Assembly: GCA_005879255.1 (NCBI GenBank)
Contig: VBKY01000244.1
Location: 7,874-28,350, forward strand
Direction: 5' to 3'
Source of the DNA: Deltaproteobacteria bacterium
GTDB taxonomy: Bacteria > Desulfobacterota_B > Binatia > UBA9968
DNA: 20,477 nucleotides
A program made the position numbers and the translations under genes. Below are positions 7,791 to 15,728 of this stretch, in pieces. Every line of letters begins with the position of its first letter. Position 1 is the first letter of the stretch. The notes beneath the pieces are model-generated. The model was not told the origin of the DNA. It saw nothing but the letters and a program-made list of their open reading frames with translations, and did not search any database.

Positions 7791-8738
7791 TCAGATCGTC
7801 TTCCACCGACGCGAAAGCATCAATCGCATCTTCCGCTGTTCTCTTTCGTCCATCTCTGGCGAACAATCTTTCAGCCTCGTCTCAAAATTACGTAATCCCG
7901 TGGCAGAATCCACCACCTCCAGTTTTTGTTTAAGCTCATAAAACAGCTCTGAAAATCCGCCGCAAAGCTCTCGAATGAAAGGAAAAGACATTCGATGGAC
8001 GGGACAAGGTCCCAGCTGGCGGATGGAGTTCTGATGCTCTGCCGTGCCATAGCCTTTATGCTGGGCGAAACCATATCCCGGATATTTCTTTTCCAGGTCT
8101 TGCATGAGTCTGTCTCGATACGTTTTGGCGATAATCGATGCGGCAGCGATCGAGAAGTTGATCCCGTCCCCTTTAAAGAAAGCGTTCTGGGGTATGGAAA
8201 CGTCTGGAATGATGCGCGCGTCGATCAGCAGATGGTCCGGTTTTACTGGGAGCGCTTCGACCGCCCGACGCATGGCGAGCAGTGCGGCATGATAAATGTT
8301 GAGACGGTCGATTTCGCCAACTTCCGCCAACCCAACACCGATGGCTGTTGCCGTGCAGCGGATTACGGCTTCCATTTTGACTCGTTGGTCGATGTCGAGC
8401 CTCTTGGAATCGTCAATCCCGGCGAGCTCAGTACCGGGTGGAAACACGACCGCCGCCGCTACCACCGGTCCGGCAAGGGGCCCAATCCCTACCTCGTCGA
8501 TGCCTGCAATGTACTGGATGCCTGACTTCCAGAGCACGCGCTCGAAATTCAGCATATTGAGCACTCGCACTCGATCGGTCCGCTCCTTCTCGTAACGTTT
8601 TTTGAGGAGCTCGTAAATCTTTCGGGCACCCTGACGCGGATCGCGCCCTAGTTTGTTCAAAAAATGGGCGGTGATAGGTTGATTTCCTCGGAGGAGTTGC
8701 TCACGGATCTCTTCCAGCGACAGTTTGTTCAGTTCCAT
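7791..8738 (-). CDS. rnhB: Ribonuclease HII
   Basis: The 315-residue protein hydrolyses RNA in RNA/DNA hybrids and nicks at misincorporated ribonucleotides. The catalytic region starts at residue ~78 with Y-I-A-G-I-D-E-V-G-I-G-P-L-A-G-P, giving the first Asp and Glu. The further acidic residues are in L-L-I-D-A-R-I and in the A-A-S-I-I-A-K-T-Y-R-D-R-L segment, and G-Y-G-F-A-Q-H-K-G-Y-G-T follows. An N-terminal extension of ~75 residues resembles that of some Firmicute-type RNases HII, and a ~60-residue charged C-terminal tail is extra. The usual G-R-G junction-recognition motif reads G-I-G. The ATG at 8738 is the first start and opens M-E-L-N-K-L-S-L-E-E-I; no clear Shine-Dalgarno is seen. 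The gene stands alone on the minus strand. Confidence 0.92.
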   Translation of the reverse strand: MELNKLSLEEIREQLLRGNQPITAHFLNKLGRDPRQGARKIYELLKKRYEKERTDRVRVLNMLNFERVLWKSGIQYIAGIDEVGIGPLAGPVVAAAVVFPPGTELAGIDDSKRLDIDQRVKMEAVIRCTATAIGVGLAEVGEIDRLNIYHAALLAMRRAVEALPVKPDHLLIDARIIPDVSIPQNAFFKGDGINFSIAAASIIAKTYRDRLMQDLEKKYPGYGFAQHKGYGTAEHQNSIRQLGPCPVHRMSFPFIRELCGGFSELFYELKQKLEVVDSATGLRNFETRLKDCSPEMDEREQRKMRLMLSRRWKTI

Positions 8739-8898
8739 GGGCTACATACTAAAAAACTAAAAAGAAAAATTCCAACGGGCAAAGATTCACAAGCTGTGAG
8801 GGGCCGGCTAAGAAGGTGTGCCTGTCGCATTGACCGGAGGAAGGATTGACAAACGAGAATGGCCAAACCTTAGCACGGCTTGGCTACGATATCGGGAG

Positions 8899-8932
8899 AC
8901 GTAAGCCCAACGATGGCGAGGCATGCTTACGT
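8899..8932. repeat. Inverted repeat ACGTAAGC / GCTTACGT
   Basis: Perfect 8-bp arms at 8899-8906 and 8925-8932 with an 18-nt spacer. It may be the end of a small mobile element or a hairpin; no transposase is nearby. Confidence 0.35.
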
Positions 8933-9028
8933 TTCTAGTGTGGTGACCCAGACGTTCGTTGCATAATTCGGGTGTTATTCCGGGCGACCCCGGATCACAG
9001 TCCGGAGTGCGTGAGGCGGAATCCAGAC

Positions 9029-9058
9029 GTAGGGGACAGGTTTCAAACCTGCCCCTAC
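9029..9058. repeat. 30-nt palindromic repeat (REP/MITE-like)
   Basis: GTAGGGGACAGGTTT is followed after CA by the near-complement AACCTGCCCCTAC, with one extra A in the left arm. GC-rich palindromes of the form GTAGGGG-(A)CAGGTTT are, to my knowledge, dispersed intergenic repeats in several environmental bacteria. Copy number here cannot be judged from one window. Confidence 0.55.
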
Positions 9059-9285
9059 TGAATACCGGCTTTCGCATTAAACGAACTATTGGGCCAGGAC
9101 ACTAGGTGTGCGGGCAATACTGATTCTTTATTCACGCCGCATCTACGAGCACGTGCAACGGTGGGGCGCCGTTTCCAGGTTTAAATCTAGCACGAGCTCT
9201 TGAACGACTTGGAGAGACTCGAGGAAATAATTAGAGGTGAGTGCGGTCTGCGGACAGAATACTGCGGCCGGGGAACCTGACTATA

Positions 9286-9326
9286 AGAAACAAAAGAGGG
9301 ACAGCCGGGTCCCCGACCATCCCTCT
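9286..9326 (-). terminator. Rho-independent terminator of the secreted Ala/Pro/Lys-rich protein gene
   Basis: On the minus strand AGAGGGA pairs with TCCCTCT and encloses an inner GTCGG/CCGGC stem with a 4-nt loop. The 3' arm runs directly into TTTTGTTT. It lies ~22 nt after the stop codon of the gene at 9349-9795. Confidence 0.75.
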
Positions 9327-9348
9327 CGCAACGTGCAGGCTTAGAAGA

Positions 9349-9795
9349 TTACTTTGTGGCCGGTTTCTTCTCCGTCACGTCGGCTTTTTTCTCCGTCGCT
9401 TTTTCAGGCTTGGCAGCAGCCGTGGTTTTGGGTTCGGCCTTGACCGAGCTGGCGATCATCTTGCCATCCTTCTCGGTGTAGGAAACCCTGACCATGTCGC
9501 CTACCTTGACCTTTTCCAGCGCGCTTTTAGCGCTCTTGGAATCGGCCGTAAGCTTGATCTCTTTGTCCTTTTCCTTAACCGCGAACGTGCCCGCCTTCGC
9601 GTCCAGCGATGTGACCTCACCAGTAACCCGATGGGTCTTCGCCTTCTCGGATTTCATCTCCGTTTTCTTCTCCGTTGCCGGAGCGGCTGGAGTCGCTGGC
9701 GTAGCTGGAGTGGCCGGTTTCGCCTGCGCGAAGCCGAGAGCGCTGAAGCTTAACGTGGTCAAAGCGACAACTAAAATCTTGATCATGTTTTTCAC
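9349..9795 (-). CDS. Small secreted Ala/Pro/Lys-rich protein (DUF5666-like beta domain)
   Basis: The GTG at 9795 is chosen because GGAGG lies 7 nt upstream; this gives 148 residues starting M-K-N-M-I-K-I-L. Residues ~5-24 form a signal peptide ending near G-F-A-Q-A. A Pro/Ala/Thr repeat (P-A-T-P-A-T-P-A-T) follows, then a compact beta-rich part (H-R-V-T-G-E-V-T-S-L-D-A to V-R-V-S-Y-T-E-K-D-G-K-M-I-A). The pattern resembles small periplasmic OB-like or DUF5666 domains. The tail is Lys/Ala-rich with repeated E-K-K. It is probably periplasmic or outer-membrane associated. It has its own terminator at 9286-9326. The ligand is unknown and the family assignment tentative. Confidence 0.75.
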   Translation of the reverse strand: MKNMIKILVVALTTLSFSALGFAQAKPATPATPATPAAPATEKKTEMKSEKAKTHRVTGEVTSLDAKAGTFAVKEKDKEIKLTADSKSAKSALEKVKVGDMVRVSYTEKDGKMIASSVKAEPKTTAAAKPEKATEKKADVTEKKPATK

Positions 9796-9988
9796 AGTAT
9801 CACCTCCCTTCCTTTTTGTTAGACGTGATATTCTCAAGTTGCTTCAAATCTTCACAGGCAATAAAAATCGTACGCTACTACGCTCACTTGGAAAGTTGAT
9901 CTCCGCGAATGATCGGCAGTCTTATCGCCTTTTCAATGGCCCGGCTACTTTGGAACGACCAAGATCTGCAATCAACCAGCTGGCGTCT

Positions 9989-10083
9989 TGGCGGAGAAGG
10001 GAGGGAGTCGAACCCTCCGGGGACCTTACGGCCCCCAGACTGGTTTTGAAGACCAGCGGCACCACCGGGCACCTTCCTTCTCC
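9989..10083 (-). tRNA. selC: tRNA-Sec (UCA anticodon)
   Basis: The 95-nt minus-strand sequence has an 8-bp acceptor stem (GGAGAAGG with CCTTCTCC), a discriminator G and an encoded CCA. The anticodon loop CTTCAAA contains TCA, flanked by CTGGT and ACCAG arms. A long variable arm (GGGG-CCGTAAGG-TCCCC region) and a T arm GAGGG-TTCGACT-CCCTC follow. The 8+5 acceptor/T architecture, long variable arm and UCA anticodon identify selenocysteine tRNA. It is charged by SerRS, converted by SelA and delivered by SelB to UGA codons with SECIS hairpins. selA and selB are not in the window. Confidence 0.96.
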
Positions 10084-10196
10084 ACTTTTGAAAAACAATT
10101 GGTTAACACGTATGCCCGGTCCGGTAAAGATCGGAGGGTGTCGTGACAAATGTTGCGAAGTTGCTGGTTCGATAAGTAGCGGAGTGAAAAATTGAT

Positions 10197-10469
10197 GAGG
10201 TCATGCCACTTTGCTTCGGCAAGCTCCAAGGTCTTCAACGGGATTCGAGTCTGCTGTCGTTTCGGCGGTACCACGAGTTTAGCCCACCGTCGGCTGATCG
10301 TGGAGTCCCATGGAAGGCAATCTATGGTTTGGACCACATCCCCAAACCCTTGCTCGAGTTGTGTCCGCTTACGTCCACGCGGCAGCGCGAGAATTCCCAT
10401 ACACAGTTCGCCCACAATAATGGAGTCCACGACAAGGTTTCCTTCGTTCGCGGTCAACCAGTCGACAAC
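10197..10469 (-). pseudogene. Decayed VapC-type PIN-domain toxin
   Basis: The frame reads V-V-D-W-L-T-A-N-E-G-N-L-V-V, then I-I-V-G-E-L-C-M-G-I, L-P-R-G-R-K-R-T-Q-L and P-W-D-S-T-I-S-R-R-W-A-K-L-V. These match the middle of VapC ribonucleases (V-x-W-L, G-E-L-x-x-G-I, L-P-x-G-x-x-R, F-D-x-x-A-x-x-W). The N-terminal D-T-N-V-x-S-E-L strand with the first catalytic Asp is absent: a TGA lies immediately upstream at 10475-10473. The C-terminal D-x-x-I-A-A-T-A motif is scrambled after R-I-P-L-K. No antitoxin gene is seen. It is a relic just upstream of tRNA-Sec on the same strand. Confidence 0.6.
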
Positions 10470-11384
10470 CGTTCATGATCCGAAGTAACGGTCGAGACGG
10501 CTCTTCGCCAGTGCGGCGGCCGTTGCCGTGCAATCGCGCAACATGAGCGAAGCGTAGGTTTTCCTTCTGGCAATAAGAAAACTTCAGGGGCGTTGTAGCA
10601 GAGTTTTCATGATGAAGGAAAAAGTCAAAAATTCCTTGACAAAGTTTTTTACTCGTAGTATTCGCCGATTCAGATCGTGAAATAACAGATTTACAATGAG
10701 AAACCGGGAATCGTGGAAAGAGGTCGTGTAAAAACTCTCTACGGTACTCAGCGATTCCGGAAACAACTGGAGAAAGATGATGATGACGGATATGGGCGAC
10801 AGGCATCGTTGACAAGGATGAGCGCGTCAATAAAGGCCATGTCGAGTTGTTGGAATGTATGCGTGAACCTTAGATTTTTTGTAAGCATCCTTTTTCAGCG
10901 GGATGGGTTTCGGCGGGTGTGCCGACAAGTCGCAGAGCTGCAAAGGCCGCTACGTGATCGAATCAGGGCTGAAGGATTGGCCGGAATTTTTCGATGAGTC
11001 AGAATCTAGTGGTCGGTTCTCTATTCGACCGCACGGCTTGGCTATAACTTGGCCGATTACAGGGATTTCGCATGCCCGCTAGCGGTCGCCACAACATTTA
11101 CTCGGTTAATGAGGTGAAGCGAGCTCAAGAACTGAGCATGATCGGTGCGATCGTTTCTGCCGTAGGCTTACGCGAACCTTCCGGCGATGAGAGATATTTC
11201 TCCTTACGCGAGATTGCTCGAAAAGTTGGAGCGATCCTCACGTTGCCCGCCATTCGTACACTGGGGATGGGCTGGATCCCTTTGAGGGCGTCATCGAGAT
11301 TTGCACATTCAGCCGAGGTTTCGCACAGATGAGTCAACGCCGAGAAGCATGTCCGCCGAAGGGTGTTGACGGAAAGCATCTTCA
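10470..11384. other. Long gene-poor stretch upstream of the IclR gene
   Basis: About 0.9 kb in which I find no convincing gene. Plus-strand frames at 10713-10997 and 11072-11332 are open, but their products have no recognisable motif and no ribosome site. A possible sigma70-type promoter lies at 10636-10664. The stretch may hold decayed genes or the far-upstream control region of the transport cluster. Confidence 0.4.
10636..10664 (+). promoter_or_regulatory. Sigma70-type promoter candidate
   Basis: TTGACA, a 17-nt spacer, then TATTCG. The -35 is perfect, and a small GTCAA/TTGAC dyad overlaps it. No clear gene follows directly, so its transcript is unknown. Confidence 0.35.
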
Positions 11385-12179
11385 ATGCCGGGGATGCAGA
11401 TAAAGGTTCTAGACAAGGCGGTCCGCGTTGTCGAGTTGTTGGCACAATCCAACCGAGGGGTCAGGCTTAAGGACGTGATCGCAGCCGCAGGGTTAAACAA
11501 GACAACCGCTCTTAGGATACTTCGTGTACTGGAGTCTCACGATCTGGCGGCGAGAGATGGAGCTGGTGTTTTTGTCCTCGGTAGTCGTGTGTTGTGGTGG
11601 GAGAATTGTTACCGCCGCAACTTTGAACTCTTAGCGGTGGTGCGGCCCGTTCTCGAAAGGCTTCGTGATGTGACGGGTGAGACAGTTACATTTTCCATTT
11701 TGATGGGTGAACGGACAGTCGTTGTAGACCAGGTGGTTAGTCCTAACGTCACAAGTACGAGATTTGAGCTTGGAATGTCGGCCCCTTTACATGCAGGAGC
11801 AAGCGGGAAAGTAATTTTAGCTCATTTAGATCCTGAGAAACAAAAAAAGTTTCTAAGGCTTCCACATTTGCAACGTCTTACGCGGCGAACCATAACTAAT
11901 CGCGTGCAATTGGAGAGGGAGTTGACGAAGTGTCGGCGCAAGGGATTCACTATTAGTCGGGGAGAAAGATTTCCCAATACTTGCTCAATCGCAGCTCCCG
12001 TTTTTGACTCGAATAGAGGAGTTGTTGGGGTTATATCAGTGATAGGCCCAGCCGATCGGTTGAGACATTCGGTGAGTAGGTCCATTGCGCCGCTTTTGTT
12101 AAAGGAGACGCAAATTCTGGCAGAGCAAATTAGTAGAGCCGGTGCCGGATCGGAAAAAGGATTCCAAGGTAAGTACTAA
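11385..12179 (+). CDS. IclR-family transcriptional regulator
   Basis: The 264-residue protein begins M-P-G-M-Q-I-K-V-L-D-K-A-V. An N-terminal winged helix-turn-helix spans residues ~5-65 (L-K-D-V-I-A-A-A-G-L-N-K-T-T-A-L-R-I-L recognition region). The C-terminal ligand-binding domain is recognisable by P-L-H-A-G-A-S-G-K, the G-F-T-I-S-R-G-E segment and S-I-A-A-P-V-F. IclR proteins bind palindromic operators and sense small aromatic or aliphatic acids. It directly precedes, on the same strand, the transport and hydrolase cluster, so it probably controls that cluster. ATG 11385 or ATG 11394 (M-Q-I-K) may be the start; neither has a strong ribosome site. The ~90-nt gap to the next gene has an AT-rich dyad. 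Confidence 0.9.
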   Translation: MPGMQIKVLDKAVRVVELLAQSNRGVRLKDVIAAAGLNKTTALRILRVLESHDLAARDGAGVFVLGSRVLWWENCYRRNFELLAVVRPVLERLRDVTGETVTFSILMGERTVVVDQVVSPNVTSTRFELGMSAPLHAGASGKVILAHLDPEKQKKFLRLPHLQRLTRRTITNRVQLERELTKCRRKGFTISRGERFPNTCSIAAPVFDSNRGVVGVISVIGPADRLRHSVSRSIAPLLLKETQILAEQISRAGAGSEKGFQGKY

Positions 12180-12244
12180 GCGACGTGAGATTAGGAATAA
12201 CCGAGATTGTGCCCCTTTTTTAAAGACAATTTAGCAATAAACAA

Positions 12245-12257
12245 AGTTTAAATAACT
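12245..12257. promoter_or_regulatory. AT-rich dyad, candidate IclR operator
   Basis: AGTT-TAAAT-AACT lies 16 nt before the first gene of the transport cluster, in an AT-rich stretch (12218-12257). IclR-family operators are short imperfect palindromes, so this is a plausible site. The match is inference only. Confidence 0.3.
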
Positions 12258-12272
12258 GACTGGGTTCTCGGG

Positions 12273-13310
12273 ATGGAGGAAAGGAAGCGCGTACTGACGG
12301 GGGTGGTGTTGTTAGCGACCTTTGTAGCGCTACTCGGCTGGTATTTTCTGGCAAGCTATCTAGGTCATCGACAATCCCTACAAGTTCAAGAAAAGATGTT
12401 AACAGTCCATGATGATCTGCTCGCTATTGATGGTCCTCATGACGGCAAAAAAATGGCCGTCGGAAAATTCGGCCTCATTTTATTAACCAACGATGGTGGC
12501 AAAACTTGGCAACGCCAACCGAGCAACACTGCTAAAACGTTATCTACGATAGCGTTTGCCGATCATGAACATGGATTTGTTGCCGGAAGTGGAGGAATGC
12601 TGCTCGCGACCGATGACGGTGGCGCCTCGTGGCGGTCGCAGACATCCGGTACTAAAGATCAACTTTTGGGGATCTATTCTGTAACTCCCACGCAAGCATT
12701 TGTTGTAGGCGCATTCGGTACGCTGCTCTCTACTTCCAGTGGAGGTCAGAGTTGGAGTAAACATGAGCTCAAGTGGGATGTTTTGATTGAACGGATTGTA
12801 AAAGAAGGCGGCTATGTCGAACCGAATCTAAACGCCGTCTATTTCAGCTCTCCTAATGTAGGTTGGGTAGTCGGCGAGTTCGGATTGGTCCTGAATACTG
12901 AGGATGGTGGGAAGACGTGGACGTCTCAACGCTACGGCAGCGATCTCCCGCAGCTTTATGCGGTTAAATTCCTCGACGACCGCCGTGGCTGGGCGATGGG
13001 CCAGGGGGGGAACCTGATTCAAACTATAGACGGCGGAAAACACTGGTCCTCGGTAGAAATTGAAACGAACCGTGACCTTTACGATGTCTCCCTTGAAGGT
13101 CAGCGCGGGATCATCGTAGGTGACGGAGTGGCGCTCGCAAGCAGGGATGGAGGCGCTAGTTGGCGGCCCATGACTTTAAACAGCGCAGACCAATGGTTTA
13201 GCGGAGTGGCGCTGAAGAGTAGCGAGGCCATTGCGGTGGGGCGGGGAGGAACGACTCAACTGTTGGCCTTGGACGACCTCGCTACACAAAAGGGAAAAGA
13301 AACGCGATGA
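12273..13310 (+). CDS. Membrane-anchored YCF48-like beta-propeller protein
   Basis: The 345-residue protein has an N-terminal hydrophobic segment (residues ~8-30) that anchors or exports it, then a propeller with six D-G-G-x-x-W-type motifs at residues ~74-79, 115-120, 157-161, 211-216, 253-258 and 292-297. The pattern matches the YCF48/Hcf136 family (photosystem II assembly factor fold), which in non-photosynthetic bacteria often sits beside RND transporters with DUF1302 and DUF1329 genes. It probably acts as a periplasmic accessory or scaffold of the transporter. Its stop overlaps the next start (ATGA at 13307-13310), so the two are translationally coupled. The ATG at 12273 lacks a strong Shine-Dalgarno. 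Confidence 0.88.
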   Translation: MEERKRVLTGVVLLATFVALLGWYFLASYLGHRQSLQVQEKMLTVHDDLLAIDGPHDGKKMAVGKFGLILLTNDGGKTWQRQPSNTAKTLSTIAFADHEHGFVAGSGGMLLATDDGGASWRSQTSGTKDQLLGIYSVTPTQAFVVGAFGTLLSTSSGGQSWSKHELKWDVLIERIVKEGGYVEPNLNAVYFSSPNVGWVVGEFGLVLNTEDGGKTWTSQRYGSDLPQLYAVKFLDDRRGWAMGQGGNLIQTIDGGKHWSSVEIETNRDLYDVSLEGQRGIIVGDGVALASRDGGASWRPMTLNSADQWFSGVALKSSEAIAVGRGGTTQLLALDDLATQKGKETR

Positions 13311-15649
13311 AACGCTGGGCGGAGTGGCTTTACGATCATCGGCTGGGCGCAACGATCTTGGTTGTCCTTTTAACGGCCTTTTTCGCGTGGGAAGTGAAGC
13401 ATCTTGATATCTCCACGCGATTCTCTGACTTGTATCCGAGAAATCATCCCTACATCAAAATCTTTGAAAAGTACCCAGCTTTTGGCTCGCCGTTTACTAT
13501 TTCCCTCGTCATCGAGGCTAAAAAAGGAACCATTTATAACCCAAAAACACTGCAGAAAATCCAGGAAGCGACGAGACTAGTCGATTTGATCTTCGGCGTG
13601 GACCACGATCAGATCCTTTCGATTGCCTCCCGTAAGGTCAAACATGTCGAAGCCACTATTGGCGGGATTCAAGCGGCAAACCTCTTGGTGGGACCAGTGC
13701 CGAACACGCCCGAAGAAATTGCGAAACTACGTGAGAAGGTGCGCGCCACCGGGGGTGTCATGGGGAGTCTAGTTTCGTTTCAGGAGGATGCCGCTCTCAT
13801 TCAAGCCACTTTCATCGAGCGGCTAACCGATTATGACGTCATCTTTAACTCTGTCAATGAAATAATCAAAAGGTTGCAGGACCCAGATCACGAGATCCAT
13901 GCGGCTGGCCATCCGATGCTTACCGGCTGGGTCTACCACTATCAAAAGGAAATGTACGTAATCTTCGCTCTGGGGCTTCTCGCGATGGGTTTCTTTCTCC
14001 TCCTCCATTTTCGCAACATCGCGGGCGTCGTCACGCCCCTGGTCGTTGCCGCTGTCAGCGCCGTTTGGGGCTTCGGCTTCGCGGGCGTGTTGGGTTATAA
14101 CCTCGATCCTTTGATCATCGTAGTGCCGGTTCTATTGGTCGCCCGAGCGCTGAGCCACTCGGTTCAATTGTGCGAGCGTTATTTTGAGATCTACAACGAC
14201 ACAGGAGACATTAGGAAAGCCAGCGTGGAGTCACTGGTTTCGCTCTTTCCTCCGGGTGTCGTTGGAATCATTTGCGATGCCGCAGGGCTCTTCATCATTG
14301 CTATCGCGCCCATTCGTCTTATTGAGAAGCTTGCGTATGTCTGTGGCCTCTGGTCCCTGTCTCTGGTGATCACCGCGATGGTGCTGACTTTTCTTCTGCT
14401 ATCTTATCTGCCGCCGCCAAGCAATGCGCAAAAGATCGTTCTGAGTACTGGCGGAAAGGAGGGATTCCTTTATCGGATCTTTAGATTTATCACTCTTTTC
14501 TCCTCTAATCCGCGCTGGTCAATTGCGACCTGTGTTTTTTTCCTGGTGGTGACTGCTGCATCTGGTTGGTGGGCCTTCAACCGAAGTATCGGCGACGTAA
14601 ATCCCGGCACGCCACTTTTGTGGCCGGACTCTCCCTACAATACGGCGATCCGAAAGATCAACCAGCGATTTGCGGGGTTCGACGTCCTTCAAGTTGTGGT
14701 TGAGGGAAAGCCAGAGAGTATTAAAACCAGTGACGGCCTCAACTTGATGCAGAGTTTTCAGCGGTACATGGAACGTGACCCTGAGGTGGGTGCGACATTC
14801 TCTTTTGCTGATCAAGTCTCGCAGGTCAATCGCCTTTTCCACGGCGGTCTGCCGAAATGGAGCGTGATACCGGATAAAGACGTCGATTCTGCGATGATTT
14901 TCCAGCTATCTATGACAGGATCCAGCCCCGGAGACTTTGACCGACTGTTTAACAAAAATTTTAGTGCCGGAAACGTAACCGTTTGGTACAAGGATCACAG
15001 AGGTGAGACGGTCGAGCGTGCTCTTCGAAGAGCGGCAAATTTCATGCGGGTGAATCGAAACGACGCCAGTGGTGACCTTCAAATTCGTCTCGCCGCTGGA
15101 ACAATCGGACTTCTCGGCGCTCTCAATGAAACTATTGGACGGCTAGAGATTCTCACTGTCGTTCTGATTTCCTTGGTGATTTTCGGCGTGACTACCTTTA
15201 TCTACCGATCCTTCACAGCGGGATTGCTTCTTACCGTGATATCCAACACGGCATATCTCATGACTTCCGCCATAATGTATCGGCTAGAAATTGGTCTCGA
15301 TGTGAACACCCTTCCTATCGGAGCTGTAGGCATGGGGATTGGTATCGATTACAACATCTATCTCATGAGCCGGATGTGCGAAGAGTATCGCATAAATCCG
15401 GATTATTCTAAGCTCATTCCAGCGTCGATTTTCACAACGGGTAAGGCGATCTTTTTCACCGCGACGACGATGGTGGTTGGTATCATCCTCTGGTACTTCA
15501 TGTCGAGTCTTAGGTTCCAGGCGGAGATGGGACTTTTACTTTCAGCAGTCATGATGGCGCACGTCATCTTGGCTCTCTTTTTTCAGTCGGCCTTCATGAT
15601 GATCTTGCAACCGAAATTTATACAAAAGGGTCTGGTTTTTACTCATTGA
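13307..15649 (+). CDS. RND/MMPL-family transporter
   Basis: The 780-residue inner-membrane protein shows the two-fold RND plan. There is TM1 at residues ~13-28, a large periplasmic loop to ~215, and a sterol-sensing-like bundle of five helices at ~216-370. TM7 (~402-425) follows, then a second loop to ~610 and five C-terminal helices to ~770. Segments such as A-V-G-M-G-I-G-I-D-Y-N-I-Y in the C-terminal bundle are typical of the MMPL/HpnN-like branch, which moves hydrophobic or lipid-like molecules using the proton gradient. No membrane-fusion protein or TolC is nearby; the propeller, DUF1302 and DUF1329 partners probably form the rest of the machine. Substrate and direction are unknown. It overlaps the upstream gene by 4 nt. 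Confidence 0.92.
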   Translation: MKRWAEWLYDHRLGATILVVLLTAFFAWEVKHLDISTRFSDLYPRNHPYIKIFEKYPAFGSPFTISLVIEAKKGTIYNPKTLQKIQEATRLVDLIFGVDHDQILSIASRKVKHVEATIGGIQAANLLVGPVPNTPEEIAKLREKVRATGGVMGSLVSFQEDAALIQATFIERLTDYDVIFNSVNEIIKRLQDPDHEIHAAGHPMLTGWVYHYQKEMYVIFALGLLAMGFFLLLHFRNIAGVVTPLVVAAVSAVWGFGFAGVLGYNLDPLIIVVPVLLVARALSHSVQLCERYFEIYNDTGDIRKASVESLVSLFPPGVVGIICDAAGLFIIAIAPIRLIEKLAYVCGLWSLSLVITAMVLTFLLLSYLPPPSNAQKIVLSTGGKEGFLYRIFRFITLFSSNPRWSIATCVFFLVVTAASGWWAFNRSIGDVNPGTPLLWPDSPYNTAIRKINQRFAGFDVLQVVVEGKPESIKTSDGLNLMQSFQRYMERDPEVGATFSFADQVSQVNRLFHGGLPKWSVIPDKDVDSAMIFQLSMTGSSPGDFDRLFNKNFSAGNVTVWYKDHRGETVERALRRAANFMRVNRNDASGDLQIRLAAGTIGLLGALNETIGRLEILTVVLISLVIFGVTTFIYRSFTAGLLLTVISNTAYLMTSAIMYRLEIGLDVNTLPIGAVGMGIGIDYNIYLMSRMCEEYRINPDYSKLIPASIFTTGKAIFFTATTMVVGIILWYFMSSLRFQAEMGLLLSAVMMAHVILALFFQSAFMMILQPKFIQKGLVFTH

Positions 15650-15728
15650 CAGTGACGAGAACGTAGCGAAAAAAAATGGCGTCGACTTCTAGCACGACGA
15701 AAACACTACTCGGAAGCGGGAGGTGGTT

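Larger units (their letters stand above)
8739..9285. other. Intergenic region with two palindromic elements
   Basis: No credible gene on either strand; open frames here are short and compositionally unlike the neighbours. It contains an 8-bp inverted repeat (8899-8932) and a 30-nt near-perfect palindrome (9029-9058), and presumably the RNase HII promoter near 8740-8800. Confidence 0.5.

Noticed and set aside
8808..9077. Minus-strand frame across the palindrome region
   Set aside because: The frame runs through the 30-nt palindrome and is Arg/Pro-rich with no ribosome site; it is a chance open frame.
10026..10196. Extension of the PIN-like frame into the tRNA-Sec gene
   Set aside because: The codons past 10197 do not resemble any PIN C-terminus and overlap a certain tRNA. 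The frame is open by chance.
11072..11332. Possible 86-residue protein upstream of IclR
   Set aside because: It has no recognised motif and no ribosome site. The sequence does not resemble a complete domain.
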